DNA from: JAEUIV01 sp033763795
GTDB taxonomy: Bacteria; Planctomycetota; Phycisphaerae; Phycisphaerales; UBA1924
Reading direction: 5' to 3'
NCBI GenBank assembly: GCA_033763795.1
Contig: JANRJV010000038.1
Span: 9,850-73,849 of the forward strand
Length of the DNA stretch: 64,000 nt
Shown piece after piece: positions 25,312 to 33,891 of this stretch (position 1 is the first letter of the stretch; each line of letters begins with the position of its first letter). Made by a program: the position numbers and the translations under genes. The notes beneath the pieces are model-generated. The model searched no databases. It was given only the letters and a program-made list of their open reading frames with translations, and was not told where the DNA came from.

Positions 25312-26049
25312 ATGAGCGAGGTCGCCGCCCCGGCAACATCCAAGTCAAGGCCCGCCGCGCAGCAAGCCCCCGGGAGCCCGGCGGGCACGGCGCAGCCGAG
25401 CGTCGCCCCCGAGCGGCTGGCCGCCTCGGTCGAGGCAGCGCTGCTCTCATCTTCGAGCCCGCTGTCCCTGGCCCGACTCGTGCAGGCCCTTGGTCTTTCC
25501 GACCCCGCGGCGGCGACGCAGGTGCGAGCGTCCATCGACGAGCTGAACCGCGCGTACGAAGAGACCGCCCGCAGCTACCGGATCGAACAGGTCGCCGGAG
25601 GGTGGCGCGCCGTCGCGCTCGCGGAGTTCGGCCCGGTCGTGACGGCTCTGCACGGACAGAAGGAATCGCACACGCTGTCCCGGCCCGCCGTCGAGACGCT
25701 CGCCATCATCGCCTACCGCCAGCCGATCACCCGCGCGGACCTCGAGTCGATCCGCGGCGTCGCGTGCGGCGAGGTCCTCCGGTCGCTGCTGGAGAAGAAG
25801 CTGATCGACATCGTGGGCCGGGCGGAAGAGCTGGGGCGGCCCATGCTCTACGGGACGACGCGGCGCTTCCTCGAGGTCTTCCATCTGGCGTCCATCAGGG
25901 ACCTCCCGAATCATCAGGATTTCGCGCCGCCCGCGTCCTCGGCCGGACCTCGGCGGAGCGTCGGAGCTTCTCAGCCGGATGCGCCCGCAGCCACGGATCC
26001 CGGCCCGGGCGGCGACCACCGCGCCGGCGACGCCCCGCCGACTCAGTGA
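25312..26049 (+). CDS. scpB: Segregation and condensation protein ScpB
   Basis: A 245-residue subunit of the SMC-ScpAB condensin, made of two winged-helix domains that bind ScpA as a dimer. The core (about residues 35-205) shows 'ALLSSSSPLSLARLVQAL', 'YRIEQVAGGWRAVA', the very conserved 'LSRPAVETLAIIAYRQPITRADLESIRGV' segment and 'LGRPMLYGTTRRFLEVFHL'. The N-terminal 30 and C-terminal 40 residues are low-complexity Ala/Pro extensions. The ATG at 25312 is preceded by a -10-like TAGCAT, not a Shine-Dalgarno. scpA is not in the window. The next gene, a lipoprotein, begins 11 bp after the stop, so they share a transcript. It is divergent from the MATE gene. Confidence 0.96.
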   Translation: MSEVAAPATSKSRPAAQQAPGSPAGTAQPSVAPERLAASVEAALLSSSSPLSLARLVQALGLSDPAAATQVRASIDELNRAYEETARSYRIEQVAGGWRAVALAEFGPVVTALHGQKESHTLSRPAVETLAIIAYRQPITRADLESIRGVACGEVLRSLLEKKLIDIVGRAEELGRPMLYGTTRRFLEVFHLASIRDLPNHQDFAPPASSAGPRRSVGASQPDAPAATDPGPGGDHRAGDAPPTQ

Positions 26050-26060
26050 GACACACCACC

Positions 26061-26549
26061 ATGCGTGCAACTCTCTCAGCTTCGCCGCGCTTTCTCCTCC
26101 ACCGGGCTCGATTCGCCGCGGCGCTGGCCGTCGCGAGTCTGCCGCTCGCCTGCGGCCCGCACACCATCAAGGGCCGCGTGATCGAGGGCGACGTCAGCGC
26201 CGTCATGGTGGTCGACAAGAACGATCATCGCCTGCAGACGCCCGGCGTGCCGGGAGCTTCGCTCAAGCTGATCAAGGATCCGGCTCGTCTGGAGCCCAAG
26301 ATCATCGCCGAGCACGTGTCCGGGACGGACGGTGAGTTTGAGCTCCCGGTCGACGAGTTCGGCGCGGGTGTCATCGAGATGGACGTCGGCTTGCTGGTGC
26401 GTCACCGCGGGCATCGCTCGGCCGAGAGCGCCTTCAAGGTGCCCGGCGGCGGCAAGCGCGTGCTCGTCATGCTCGAGCGGGGCCGGGACGACCCGTCGAT
26501 GTCGGACGATCGCGTCACGCCGCAGGAGCTTCTCGACCGGTACCGCTGA
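26061..26549 (+). CDS. Small lipoprotein, possible carboxypeptidase-regulatory-like domain
   Basis: A 162-residue exported protein. The signal sequence ('ARFAAALAVASLPLAC') ends in a lipobox with Cys near residue 31. The mature part begins 'GPHTIKGRVIEGDVSAVMVVDKND' and continues with 'GVPGASLKLI' and 'VSGTDGEFELPVDEFGAGVI', a pattern (G-x-V, then gV-a, then T-D-x-x-G-x-F) like the carboxypeptidase regulatory-like beta-sandwich domain. The ATG at 26061 lies 11 bp after scpB. It has no recognisable Shine-Dalgarno and may depend on scpB translation. Function unknown; a structural or envelope role is plausible. Confidence 0.82.
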   Translation: MRATLSASPRFLLHRARFAAALAVASLPLACGPHTIKGRVIEGDVSAVMVVDKNDHRLQTPGVPGASLKLIKDPARLEPKIIAEHVSGTDGEFELPVDEFGAGVIEMDVGLLVRHRGHRSAESAFKVPGGGKRVLVMLERGRDDPSMSDDRVTPQELLDRYR

Positions 26550-26608
26550 GCGCTCGTGCGCCCGGGCGCAGCCCGCGCGGCGGGCGGAACCCGGCGGCTC
26601 GGCGGGCG

Positions 26609-26614
26609 TACACT
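26609..26614 (+). promoter_or_regulatory. -10-like hexamer abutting the DUF58 gene start
   Basis: TACACT lies 5 nt before the GTG at 26620 with no Shine-Dalgarno, predicting a leaderless mRNA. No -35 match is visible. Confidence 0.45.
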
Positions 26615-26619
26615 CTGGC

Positions 26620-27780
26620 GTGCGACCGAGCTACCGCTATCACGTGACGTGGGCGCTGCTCGTCTACCTCGCTCTGACGCTTTTCCTCGCGATCGGCGCG
26701 GTCAACAGCCAGAACAACCTGCTGTTCATGGCCTTCGGGCTGGCGCTGGCGGCGGGCCTGGTTTCCGGGGTCGTGAGCGGGGCGATGATGATGAACCTGA
26801 GCGCCACGCGGCTGTCGCCCGGGGCGGTCTCCGTGGGCTCGTCGGCGGTCGTCCGGTACGAGATCAGCAACCGCAGCCGTCGCCTGCCCGCTTTCGCGCT
26901 GGTCGTCGAAGAGGAGCGGCCGCGCCGCCGGCTGGCCCGCGGCTGGACGTCCATTCTTCAGCCTGCGCGGACCGCCGTGCTTCACATCGCGCCGCGCGAG
27001 AGCGTGGAAGTCGCGCTCAGCATGACCGCGCTGCGCCGCGGGCCGGCTCACCTGACCGGCATCCGCATCACCACGGCGTTCCCGTTCGGCTTGCTGCGCA
27101 AGAGCGTGACCATCCCGGCCGAGGCTACGCTCCTCGTCATGCCGCGGGCGGCTCGCCTCAGGCGCGAGGCCTCGTCGGGGCTGCTCGTCAGATCGGACTC
27201 CGGACGCTCGTCCATGCACCTAGCGGGACGGGGCGATGAGTTCTACGGCGTGCGCGAGTACGCCCCGGGCGACAGCCCGAGGCTCATCAGCTGGCGCGCC
27301 AGCGCCCGCTCGGGCGACCTGGTCGTCCGCGAGAACGCCACGCCGACCGCCGGCAGCGTGTGGATCATCCTGAACCTTGAGCCCGGGGCGGTCGACCGCC
27401 CGCTCTCCGAGGCCGACGAGCGCGCCATCACGCTCGCCGCGAGCTTCATCACGAGCGCCATGACGCAGGGGATGGATGCTGGGCTCGCGATCGCCGCCAC
27501 GGATGCGCTGCTCGCGCCGGCCCGCGGGCTGCGGGCCCGCGCCGCCGCCCTGGTTGAACTGGCGCGGATCGAGCGCGCGGTGAACCCCGACCGCGATCCT
27601 TCCTTCGACGCTCGGCTGGCGCGGCTGTCGCAACGGTCCGCCGTGATCGTCGTTCATGCCGGCGAGATCGATCCTTCCCTCGGGCCGGCGGGCGCGCGGC
27701 ACCTTTCCTCCGCTGATCTGGAGCGCGTCACGCTGGCAGCCGAATCTTCGCCCGCGCCGGCGGCGGAGGGCGCGCGATGA
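26620..27780 (+). CDS. DUF58-domain membrane protein
   Basis: A 386-residue protein with two N-terminal membrane helices ('WALLVYLALTLFLAIGAVNSQNN' and 'MAFGLALAAGLVSGVVSGAMMM') and a von Willebrand-like DUF58 domain. The hallmark 'GRGDEFYGVREYAPGDSPRLISWRASARSGDLVVRE' carries the family's 'RxYxpGDdxrxIdWxxsAR' pattern. Upstream is 'FPFGLLRKSVTI', also conserved. DUF58 proteins usually act with a MoxR ATPase and a transglutaminase protein. The transglutaminase partner follows with an ATGA overlap, but no MoxR gene is present. The GTG at 26620 is chosen because TACACT lies just before it and earlier codons have no homology. Function in this organism unknown. Confidence 0.9.
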   Translation: MRPSYRYHVTWALLVYLALTLFLAIGAVNSQNNLLFMAFGLALAAGLVSGVVSGAMMMNLSATRLSPGAVSVGSSAVVRYEISNRSRRLPAFALVVEEERPRRRLARGWTSILQPARTAVLHIAPRESVEVALSMTALRRGPAHLTGIRITTAFPFGLLRKSVTIPAEATLLVMPRAARLRREASSGLLVRSDSGRSSMHLAGRGDEFYGVREYAPGDSPRLISWRASARSGDLVVRENATPTAGSVWIILNLEPGAVDRPLSEADERAITLAASFITSAMTQGMDAGLAIAATDALLAPARGLRARAAALVELARIERAVNPDRDPSFDARLARLSQRSAVIVVHAGEIDPSLGPAGARHLSSADLERVTLAAESSPAPAAEGAR

Positions 27781-30161
27781 GGCTCCTCACCGCCGGCGAC
27801 ATCGCTACTTATCTGCTGGTGTTCCTGGGCATCCTCGCGTACTCGGTGGCGGACGCGGACCTGACGTACGCGGTCGTGGCGCTGCCGGTGCTGATCGCGT
27901 CCTGGCTGCTCGTGGCCGGGCCCCGCGGCCGACCTTTCCCCCGCTACGTGCTGAACGGGCTGCTGCTGGTCGCCACGATCAACCTCATCCGGAACTGGGG
28001 CGCCGACGACGACACCGTTTCGCGGCTGTGCCGCTATCTGTGCTGGCTGCAGCTCATCAAGATGTTCGAGCCGCGCACGCCGCGCGACCGCAGTCAGACG
28101 CTCGTCATGAGCGTGATGCTCGTGATCGGGGCGTGCCTGACGTCGGTCTCGATCGAGCTGGGCGCGGTGCTGCTCGTGTACTGCCCCGCGCTGCTGGCCT
28201 CGACGATGCTGCATCAGGTGTTCGCGTCACAGGGGGTTCTCGACGGCGCGGACGCCGCCCCCGGACCCCCCGCGGCCTCGCGGCGGGTCGGCGCGTCGTC
28301 GCTGGCGCGACGCCTTCTCGTCTTCATCTTCGGCGAGGGCGGTGAATCGCACCCCCGGGCGCGGCACGTCGCTCCGTCCGGCAGGAACCCGATCCGGAAT
28401 CTCGTCAGGGCGGCGTCCATCGCCGGGGCGCTCATTCTCGCGGGGGGTGTCGCCGTGTACGTGGTGATGCCGCGCGGCTTCGGCGAGGGATTCTTCGGCA
28501 CGCTGCGGCCGCTGCCGGCCGCCGGGGCCGTCACCGGCTTCCGAGATCACGTGCAGCTCGGGGCAGAGGGCCTTCTCAGCGAGTCCCGGCGCCCGGTGAT
28601 GCTCGCGCGGATCGAGAGCTTCAATGCGGGCGGCGCGCCCGGAGCGGAGTTTTACCTGCGCGGCGCGGTCCTGGATTACTACAACCCCGAGAACAGGCTC
28701 TGGGAGCGCAGCCGCGAGGCGCGCAGCTCCATGCGCGAGACGCGATGGGTCGCCGGCGAGCAGCCCGCCGACCCGCCGCCGGGCACGCCCTACTACCGGA
28801 TGGAAGTGACCGTCCTCGAGCCCACGGTCGACACGATCTTCACGATCTGGCGTCCACGCTCGCTCACGTTCACAACCGCGGGCCCGCGGCGCATCCAGTA
28901 CAAGCGGAGCTTCCTCGACGGCGTGCACCTGCTGAGCGGCGGCCGCGGCGGACCGCTCACGTACGAGGTCGTCGCGGCGCCCTTCGACCTTGTTCCGGAG
29001 TCGGTCGCCGCTGGAAACCGGCTCCCCGTCCGCAGCGACCCCACGCGCATCCCGCAGTTCCACGACGGCCCGATCGCCCGGCTCGCCGCCCGCCTGCTGA
29101 GCGAGGCGGGCATCGACCCCGCCGACCCGGCCCGCGAAACGCGCGAGCGCGTCGCCAAGCTCTTCACGCGGCATCTTCAGAGCAACTACGCCTACACGAC
29201 CCAGATGATCGCCCCGCTCCCTGGGCAGGACCCGATCGAGATGTTCCTCTTCGACCGCGAGCGCGGCGGGCAGGGCCACTGCGAGTACTTCGCTTCCGCT
29301 CTGGCGGCGCTGTGCCTCTCGGTCGACATCCCGGCCCGCGTCGTGACGGGATACGTCGCCAGCGAGTACGACCCCGCGACCGCGCAGTACACGGTGCGCG
29401 AGAGCCACGCGCACGCGTGGGCCGAGGTCGAGATCCGGCCGCGGCGCTGGGAGACCTTCGACCCTTCGCCCGACTCGGTGGTGGCCCGCCTGCACGCGGG
29501 CGCGGACACGGGCGTCGACTGGATCCGCCGCGCCATGGACGCGATGCAGCTGGCGTGGGTCCGCAGCATCGTCACGTTCGACCAGCGCCGGCAGGCCGGC
29601 GCCATCCGCGGGCTGGGGCGGCTGATCGACGAGTTCCGCGCGGGCCCGGGCGCGAGCCTGAGCGCGCTCAACGAGTGGGTCGCCGGGCTCCTGCGCACGG
29701 AGAGCGAGCTGGCCGATCAGAACAAGGGGCTGCTGGCGGTTCGGCTCGCCGCGTGGACGCTCCTGCTTGGCACTGTGCTTTCGCTCGCGGTGTATACGGC
29801 GATCACGCGGCTGCCGCGGGCCCTGGCCGCGATCTTCGGGCCGCGGCGGTCAGCGGCGGGCACCGACGAGGCGGACGCCTCGATCGAGCCCATCGCGCGC
29901 CGCTACCGCGCTCTTCTCGAGAAGCTCCGGCGCGCGGGCATGGAGCGGCCGCCGGCCACGCCCGCGCTGGCCTTCGCCCGGTCACTTGGCCCGGGCAGGC
30001 GGGCGATCAGCGAGGCCGCCGAGCGCATCGTCGGGCTCTACTACGAGTCGCGCTACGCACGCCGACCGCTCACCGCCGAGCGGCTGGCCGACGCGGACGA
30101 GGCTCTCCGCCGGGTGGACGAGGCGCTCGACCCGCGCCGGGCCGGTACAACGCCCCGATGA
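27777..30161 (+). CDS. Transglutaminase-core membrane protein (TgpA-like)
   Basis: A 794-residue membrane protein. The N-terminal part has several helices within residues 1-140 and another near 210-228. A periplasmic part ends with a transglutaminase-like core: Cys in 'GHCEYFASALAALC' (about 502), His in 'SHAHAWAEV' (about 544) and Asp in 'TFDPSPD' (about 561), the Cys-His-Asp triad. One C-terminal membrane helix (about 655-680) and a cytoplasmic DUF4129-like helical tail follow. This architecture is that of TgpA, essential in Pseudomonas, and of the DUF3488 transglutaminase proteins paired with DUF58. The ATG overlaps the DUF58 stop, and its own stop overlaps the methyltransferase ATG, so translation is coupled. 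The substrate is unknown. Confidence 0.92.
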   Translation: MRLLTAGDIATYLLVFLGILAYSVADADLTYAVVALPVLIASWLLVAGPRGRPFPRYVLNGLLLVATINLIRNWGADDDTVSRLCRYLCWLQLIKMFEPRTPRDRSQTLVMSVMLVIGACLTSVSIELGAVLLVYCPALLASTMLHQVFASQGVLDGADAAPGPPAASRRVGASSLARRLLVFIFGEGGESHPRARHVAPSGRNPIRNLVRAASIAGALILAGGVAVYVVMPRGFGEGFFGTLRPLPAAGAVTGFRDHVQLGAEGLLSESRRPVMLARIESFNAGGAPGAEFYLRGAVLDYYNPENRLWERSREARSSMRETRWVAGEQPADPPPGTPYYRMEVTVLEPTVDTIFTIWRPRSLTFTTAGPRRIQYKRSFLDGVHLLSGGRGGPLTYEVVAAPFDLVPESVAAGNRLPVRSDPTRIPQFHDGPIARLAARLLSEAGIDPADPARETRERVAKLFTRHLQSNYAYTTQMIAPLPGQDPIEMFLFDRERGGQGHCEYFASALAALCLSVDIPARVVTGYVASEYDPATAQYTVRESHAHAWAEVEIRPRRWETFDPSPDSVVARLHAGADTGVDWIRRAMDAMQLAWVRSIVTFDQRRQAGAIRGLGRLIDEFRAGPGASLSALNEWVAGLLRTESELADQNKGLLAVRLAAWTLLLGTVLSLAVYTAITRLPRALAAIFGPRRSAAGTDEADASIEPIARRYRALLEKLRRAGMERPPATPALAFARSLGPGRRAISEAAERIVGLYYESRYARRPLTAERLADADEALRRVDEALDPRRAGTTPR

Positions 30162-30838
30162 ACATGCCCGCTTCGGACGACTGGGCGCCGCTCGCCCCTG
30201 AAGAAGACCGCGTGCAGCGCCGCGCGCTCCGCCGCTTGCTGCCGCGGCGTGCACTCGTTCTTGACCTCGGCGCGGGCGAGGGGCGCGTCGCGTACGACCT
30301 GGCGGTCTCGGGCCGGCGGGTGCTCGCGGTCGATCGTGATGCGCGGGCCCTCCGCCGCTGCGCTGCCCGGCACGAGGGCATCACTCCCCGCCGCGGTGAC
30401 TTCCTCTCTCCGCGCACGGCGCTGACGGTCGACGGGGTCGCGCCCGCCGCGGCGATGTGCCTCGGGCACACGTTCATGACGCTCCACGACGCGGACGTGA
30501 CTCTGGGATTTCTTCGGCGGCTGGAGGCGGTCCTGCCGCCCGGCGCCCCGCTGTACCTCGACGATCTGCCCGCGCTGTGGTCCGATGTCGCGTCGGGCAA
30601 CTGGCAGACCGGCCTGTCGGCGGACGGCGCGTGGCAGCTCGTGTGGGCGGAGGGGGACAACGTCGTCGCGCTGCGCCGGGGATCGGCGGTCGCGCCACGC
30701 TCGTGGAAGGTCCGCAAATCCGACGCTCTGCTGCGGCTCTGGTCGCTGGGCGAGTTGAGGCTGCTCGCCCGGGCGGCGGGCTGGCGCGGCCCGGTGAGGC
30801 TGCGCAAGGACTGCCTGATCCGACTGACCCGACCCTGA
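30158..30838 (+). CDS. Class I SAM-dependent methyltransferase
   Basis: A 226-residue soluble protein with the Rossmann methyltransferase fold. Motif I is 'LVLDLGAGEGRVAYDLA' at about residues 34-50. An acidic residue after the second strand ('VLAVDRDARAL') would bind the SAM ribose. Strand 4 carries 'AAMCLGHTFMTLHD', and 'FLRRLEAVLPPGAPLYLDD' follows as in other class I enzymes. The substrate cannot be told. ATGA overlap with the transglutaminase gene indicates coupled translation, so it may act on the same envelope material or simply share the transcript. No Shine-Dalgarno beyond the coupling. Confidence 0.85.
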   Translation: MNMPASDDWAPLAPEEDRVQRRALRRLLPRRALVLDLGAGEGRVAYDLAVSGRRVLAVDRDARALRRCAARHEGITPRRGDFLSPRTALTVDGVAPAAAMCLGHTFMTLHDADVTLGFLRRLEAVLPPGAPLYLDDLPALWSDVASGNWQTGLSADGAWQLVWAEGDNVVALRRGSAVAPRSWKVRKSDALLRLWSLGELRLLARAAGWRGPVRLRKDCLIRLTRP

Positions 30839-30950
30839 TCCCCGCTCCCCCGGGCCCCACCCTCAAGCATCGGTCGGACCGTCCCGATCCCTCCGCGAGC
30901 GACCCGTGCGGAGCCGGCGCGCCCATATCGGGCCCGGCGGAGACATCGAC

Positions 30951-31841
30951 ATGCCCGCGACACGTTCAAGAACCGAGAACTGGCGTCAGAGTCTGTCCAG
31001 CGTGTACGAGAAGGGCGGTGCGCTTGAGATCACCCTGCCCCGGCACATCGACGCCGCGCACACCGACCACGCCGAGGGATCGCCCGCGGCGGACCTGATC
31101 TGGCGCGTCAGGCTCATCGGGCTCTCCGACACCGAGATCATCATCGAGCAGCCGGGCGCGATGGGGCACTCCGTCCCGCTGCACGACGGCATCGAGCTGA
31201 TCGCGTTGCTGGCGATCGGGCAGAACCGCTGGATGTTCCGCACGCGGAACCTCGGCGCCACCACGGTGACCCTCGCGGGCGGGCGCCCCATTACGGGCTA
31301 CCGCCTGATGATGCCCGAGAGCGTCGAGCGCTGCCAGCGGCGCAACTTCTATCGCATCTCGACCGTGGGCGTGGTGCTGCCCGGCGTCGAGGTTTTCCCG
31401 CTCATCGACCCGGCCTCGGCCGCCATCGCCGACGCGGCGTACCGCTGCGACCTTCTCGACGAGCTCGACCACCACATCGCGGCCTGCCCCGTCCGCAAGG
31501 GCGAGCCCGTGCTCCCCGAGGTGGGCCCGTCCTTCCAGGGCATGCTCGTCAACATCGGCGGCGGCGGCGTGGGCATCGTCTTCGACCCCGCCGAGCAGCC
31601 CAAGCTGAACTCCACCACCACGTACTGGCTGCGCATCTCGCTGCCGCCCCACCTGCCGCTCCCGCTGACGGTGAGCGCGCGGGTCCGCCACACGCACCTG
31701 GACTCTTCACAGAGGCTCTACGCGGGCATGAGCTTCGAGTTTGCGCAGAGCCCGGGCCACGAGAAGTTCATCGTCGATCAGCTGATGCGCTACGTCGCCA
31801 CGGTGCAGCGCGAGCAGCTCAAGCGCCAGAAGGACGAGTGA
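30951..31841 (+). CDS. YcgR-like PilZ-domain protein with a degenerate second motif
   Basis: A 296-residue protein with an N-terminal barrel ('GGALEITLP' through 'QNRWMFRTRNLG', about 20-115) like the YcgR flagellar-brake fold, then a PilZ domain. The first c-di-GMP motif is recognisable as 'CQRRNFYRIS' (RRxxxR, about residues 133-138). The second, normally D/NxSxxG, reads 'VNIGGGGVGI', keeping Asn and Gly but with Gly in place of Ser. A 45-residue insertion, rich in Asp and Cys, sits between them. Binding of c-di-GMP is therefore likely but not certain. The ATG at 30951 has GGAGA upstream. It lies 112 bp after the methyltransferase. No flagellar motor genes are nearby; a lone flagellin gene lies at 8.1-8.9 kb. 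Confidence 0.75.
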   Translation: MPATRSRTENWRQSLSSVYEKGGALEITLPRHIDAAHTDHAEGSPAADLIWRVRLIGLSDTEIIIEQPGAMGHSVPLHDGIELIALLAIGQNRWMFRTRNLGATTVTLAGGRPITGYRLMMPESVERCQRRNFYRISTVGVVLPGVEVFPLIDPASAAIADAAYRCDLLDELDHHIAACPVRKGEPVLPEVGPSFQGMLVNIGGGGVGIVFDPAEQPKLNSTTTYWLRISLPPHLPLPLTVSARVRHTHLDSSQRLYAGMSFEFAQSPGHEKFIVDQLMRYVATVQREQLKRQKDE

Positions 31842-31913
31842 CCCCCGCGCAGATCGGGCCGGGACCGGGGGCGCGGCCGGGGCTGCGGCGCGGCCGCGGC
31901 GGCGGCGTTCGGG

Positions 31914-32816
31914 CTAATAGCTCCCCGAGTAATCGATGGGCGCGCGGACTTTTCGCTGCACCTCGGGGTGGCTCTCGGGAAGGTTCCGCGTGTAGCGGCG
32001 CGAGCCCTGCAGGAACCAGGTGTCGCGCGGGTCGCTGAACGCTTCCTTGACGAGCCGCGTGTTCTTGTGGGCGTCGTCGTCGATCCAGACGTTGATGTTG
32101 CCCCGGGATGTGCGCGCGACGACGGGGTTGGCCCCGTCGGCCAGCCGCGCCTGGTACATGCTGGGGGCGGCGTAGGCCCGGTCGGTCTCCGAATCGCGGT
32201 CGCGGTACCACACGCCGCCGTCGAGCGTCTCGAGGTCGAACTGCCCGGTGGAGCCCGGGGGCACCTGGTAATAGATGCTCCCGTCGACGTTGACGAGCGT
32301 GACGGGGTCGACCATGGGCTGGGTGGTGCGCAGCTCGATGACCCCCTGGCGGTTCTCGACGAGCGTGGCGCCGCCGGTGCCCACGAGGATGACGTTCCCG
32401 CCCTGGTTCTCCACCCGGACGCCCTCGCAGCGGGGCACGCGGACCTCGAGGTCGACCTCGTGGTCGCCCCTGTTTTCGAGGGGCGTGGCCGTGCGCACGA
32501 CCAGCGTCGCCCGGGCGCCTTCCTCGACGAGCCGGGCCTCGACCACGGCCCGTCGGGCGGCCTCTTGGGCGTCCTTGCCCATCGACGCGTTCCCGTGCAC
32601 CACGCCCACGACCTGCGCCTGCTGGACGCGGTCGTCGACGCGGATCTCGACCGAGCCGCGGTAGTTCTGGACGTCGACGGCCAGCATCCCCACGGTGGGC
32701 GGGACGTCGAAGGCGTACTCGTGCGTCTGCGACGAGCCGCACCCGCCCAGCGGGAGCGCCAACGCGACGGCGCCCAGAAGTGCGCCCGCCGTCCGACGTG
32801 TCAGAAACTTGTCCAT
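31914..32816 (-). CDS. Putative lipoprotein with adhesin-like (DUF4097-type) repeats
   Basis: A 300-residue exported protein. The signal sequence ends at a lipobox 'PLGGC' near residue 26. The body is beta-strand-rich with spaced Asn/Gly turns ('VQNYRGSVEIRVDD', 'VENQGGNVILVGTGG', 'VENRQGVIELRTTQP', 'VNVDGSIYYQVP'). This resembles right-handed repeat proteins annotated as DUF4097 or putative adhesin. The C-terminal 50 residues contain 'RDTWFLQGSRRYTRNLP' with no clear match. The ATG at 32816 has GGGAG upstream, and GATACT (complement of about 32860-32865) is a -10 candidate. It converges on the YcgR-like gene. Function unknown; the family guess is moderate. Confidence 0.75.
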   Translation of the reverse strand: MDKFLTRRTAGALLGAVALALPLGGCGSSQTHEYAFDVPPTVGMLAVDVQNYRGSVEIRVDDRVQQAQVVGVVHGNASMGKDAQEAARRAVVEARLVEEGARATLVVRTATPLENRGDHEVDLEVRVPRCEGVRVENQGGNVILVGTGGATLVENRQGVIELRTTQPMVDPVTLVNVDGSIYYQVPPGSTGQFDLETLDGGVWYRDRDSETDRAYAAPSMYQARLADGANPVVARTSRGNINVWIDDDAHKNTRLVKEAFSDPRDTWFLQGSRRYTRNLPESHPEVQRKVRAPIDYSGSY

Positions 32817-32908
32817 TGCTCGCTCCCGCTGCTGGCTGAAACTCCCGGTCCGTCCCGCACAGTATCCCATCGGCTGAGCGGCGGCCCGGGCCCAGCATCA
32901 CCGGCCCG

Positions 32909-33742
32909 TCAATCGCCCCGTTTCATGCCCCGCCGAGCAGCACGCCCGGGCGCCAGCACCCATAGGGCGTAGCCGCCTATGACGTGGCCCCGGGGCCCGA
33001 GCATCGCCGGATCGCCCATCGGGTCGCAGACCGCCACGATTCTCCAGCGCGCCCGGTCGACGAGTTCCAGCCACTGGGCGTGGCTGTAGCTCCGGAGGTC
33101 GTACGTGGAGTCCAGGTGCTCGGTGCGGGAGCGGGCGGTTCCGGAGCCGCGGAGCTGGATCGACAGGTGACTGACGACCCGCTCGCGTCGGTCGGCCCGC
33201 GTCGGCGGCTGATACTGCACGACCTGCGTCACCTTCGCACCGCCTCGGCTTCCGGTCCAGACGTCCTCGCTGGGGAACTCGAGCCCGTAGCGGCACGTCT
33301 CGAGGCCCACGGCGTAGACGCCCGCGGGGTGCAGAGCCGCGCGGACGCGCTCAAAGTGCGCGAGCATCGCCGCGTCCGAGGGGAGGTGGCGCAGGGTGTT
33401 GATGGTGCAGAAGGCGAAGGTCGCGGGGCGGCGGGGGCCGGGGAGCGCGAAATCCGTCATGTCCGCGACGAACAGGGCGCCCCTCAGGCCCCGCGAGGCG
33501 AAGCTCTGCCTTGCGTACTCGATCATGCGCTCACTCCGGTCGAAGCCGGCGACGGTGATTCCTCTTCGGGCGGCGAGCCTGAGAAGCCGGGCCGTGCCGC
33601 ACGCCGGTTCGAGCCATCGTCGCCGCCGGACGGCGCCGACGTGGGCCCACTCGATGCGTTCGAGGCCCTTGAGTTCGAGCGCCGTGCCGGGCGTGTGCAG
33701 GATGTCGTACCAGCCGGGGAATTCGTACCAGTCGGCCTTCAT
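32909..33742 (-). CDS. Class I SAM-dependent methyltransferase
   Basis: A 277-residue soluble protein. 'WYDILHTPGTALELKGL' at the start is common in small-molecule methyltransferases. Motif I is 'WLEPACGTARLLRLAARRG' (about 42-60), followed by 'VAGFDRSERMIEYARQ' with the acidic ribose-binding residue, 'FVADMTDF', then 'FAFCTINTLRHLPSDAAMLAHFERV' as the post-strand-4 region. The C-terminal half has a beta-meander ('DLRSYSHAQWLELVDRA', 'GYALWVLAPG') typical of the group. The ATG at 33742 has GGAA five to six bases upstream; an ATG at 33760 would add six residues. It is divergent from the esterase gene 149 bp away. The substrate cannot be inferred. Confidence 0.87.
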   Translation of the reverse strand: MKADWYEFPGWYDILHTPGTALELKGLERIEWAHVGAVRRRRWLEPACGTARLLRLAARRGITVAGFDRSERMIEYARQSFASRGLRGALFVADMTDFALPGPRRPATFAFCTINTLRHLPSDAAMLAHFERVRAALHPAGVYAVGLETCRYGLEFPSEDVWTGSRGGAKVTQVVQYQPPTRADRRERVVSHLSIQLRGSGTARSRTEHLDSTYDLRSYSHAQWLELVDRARWRIVAVCDPMGDPAMLGPRGHVIGGYALWVLAPGRAARRGMKRGD

Positions 33743-33891
33743 CTGTTTCCATCTTCGCATGGCGGGCGGGCTTGTGCGCCGATCGACGGTGCGGGGGCGA
33801 GCGAGCGCACCGCAGCCGGCGGGCCCGGACGCGGTAGTCTGCAGGCGGCGGGTGGACGAGCGCCACCCTTGGCCCAGAGGATGAAAGCGCA

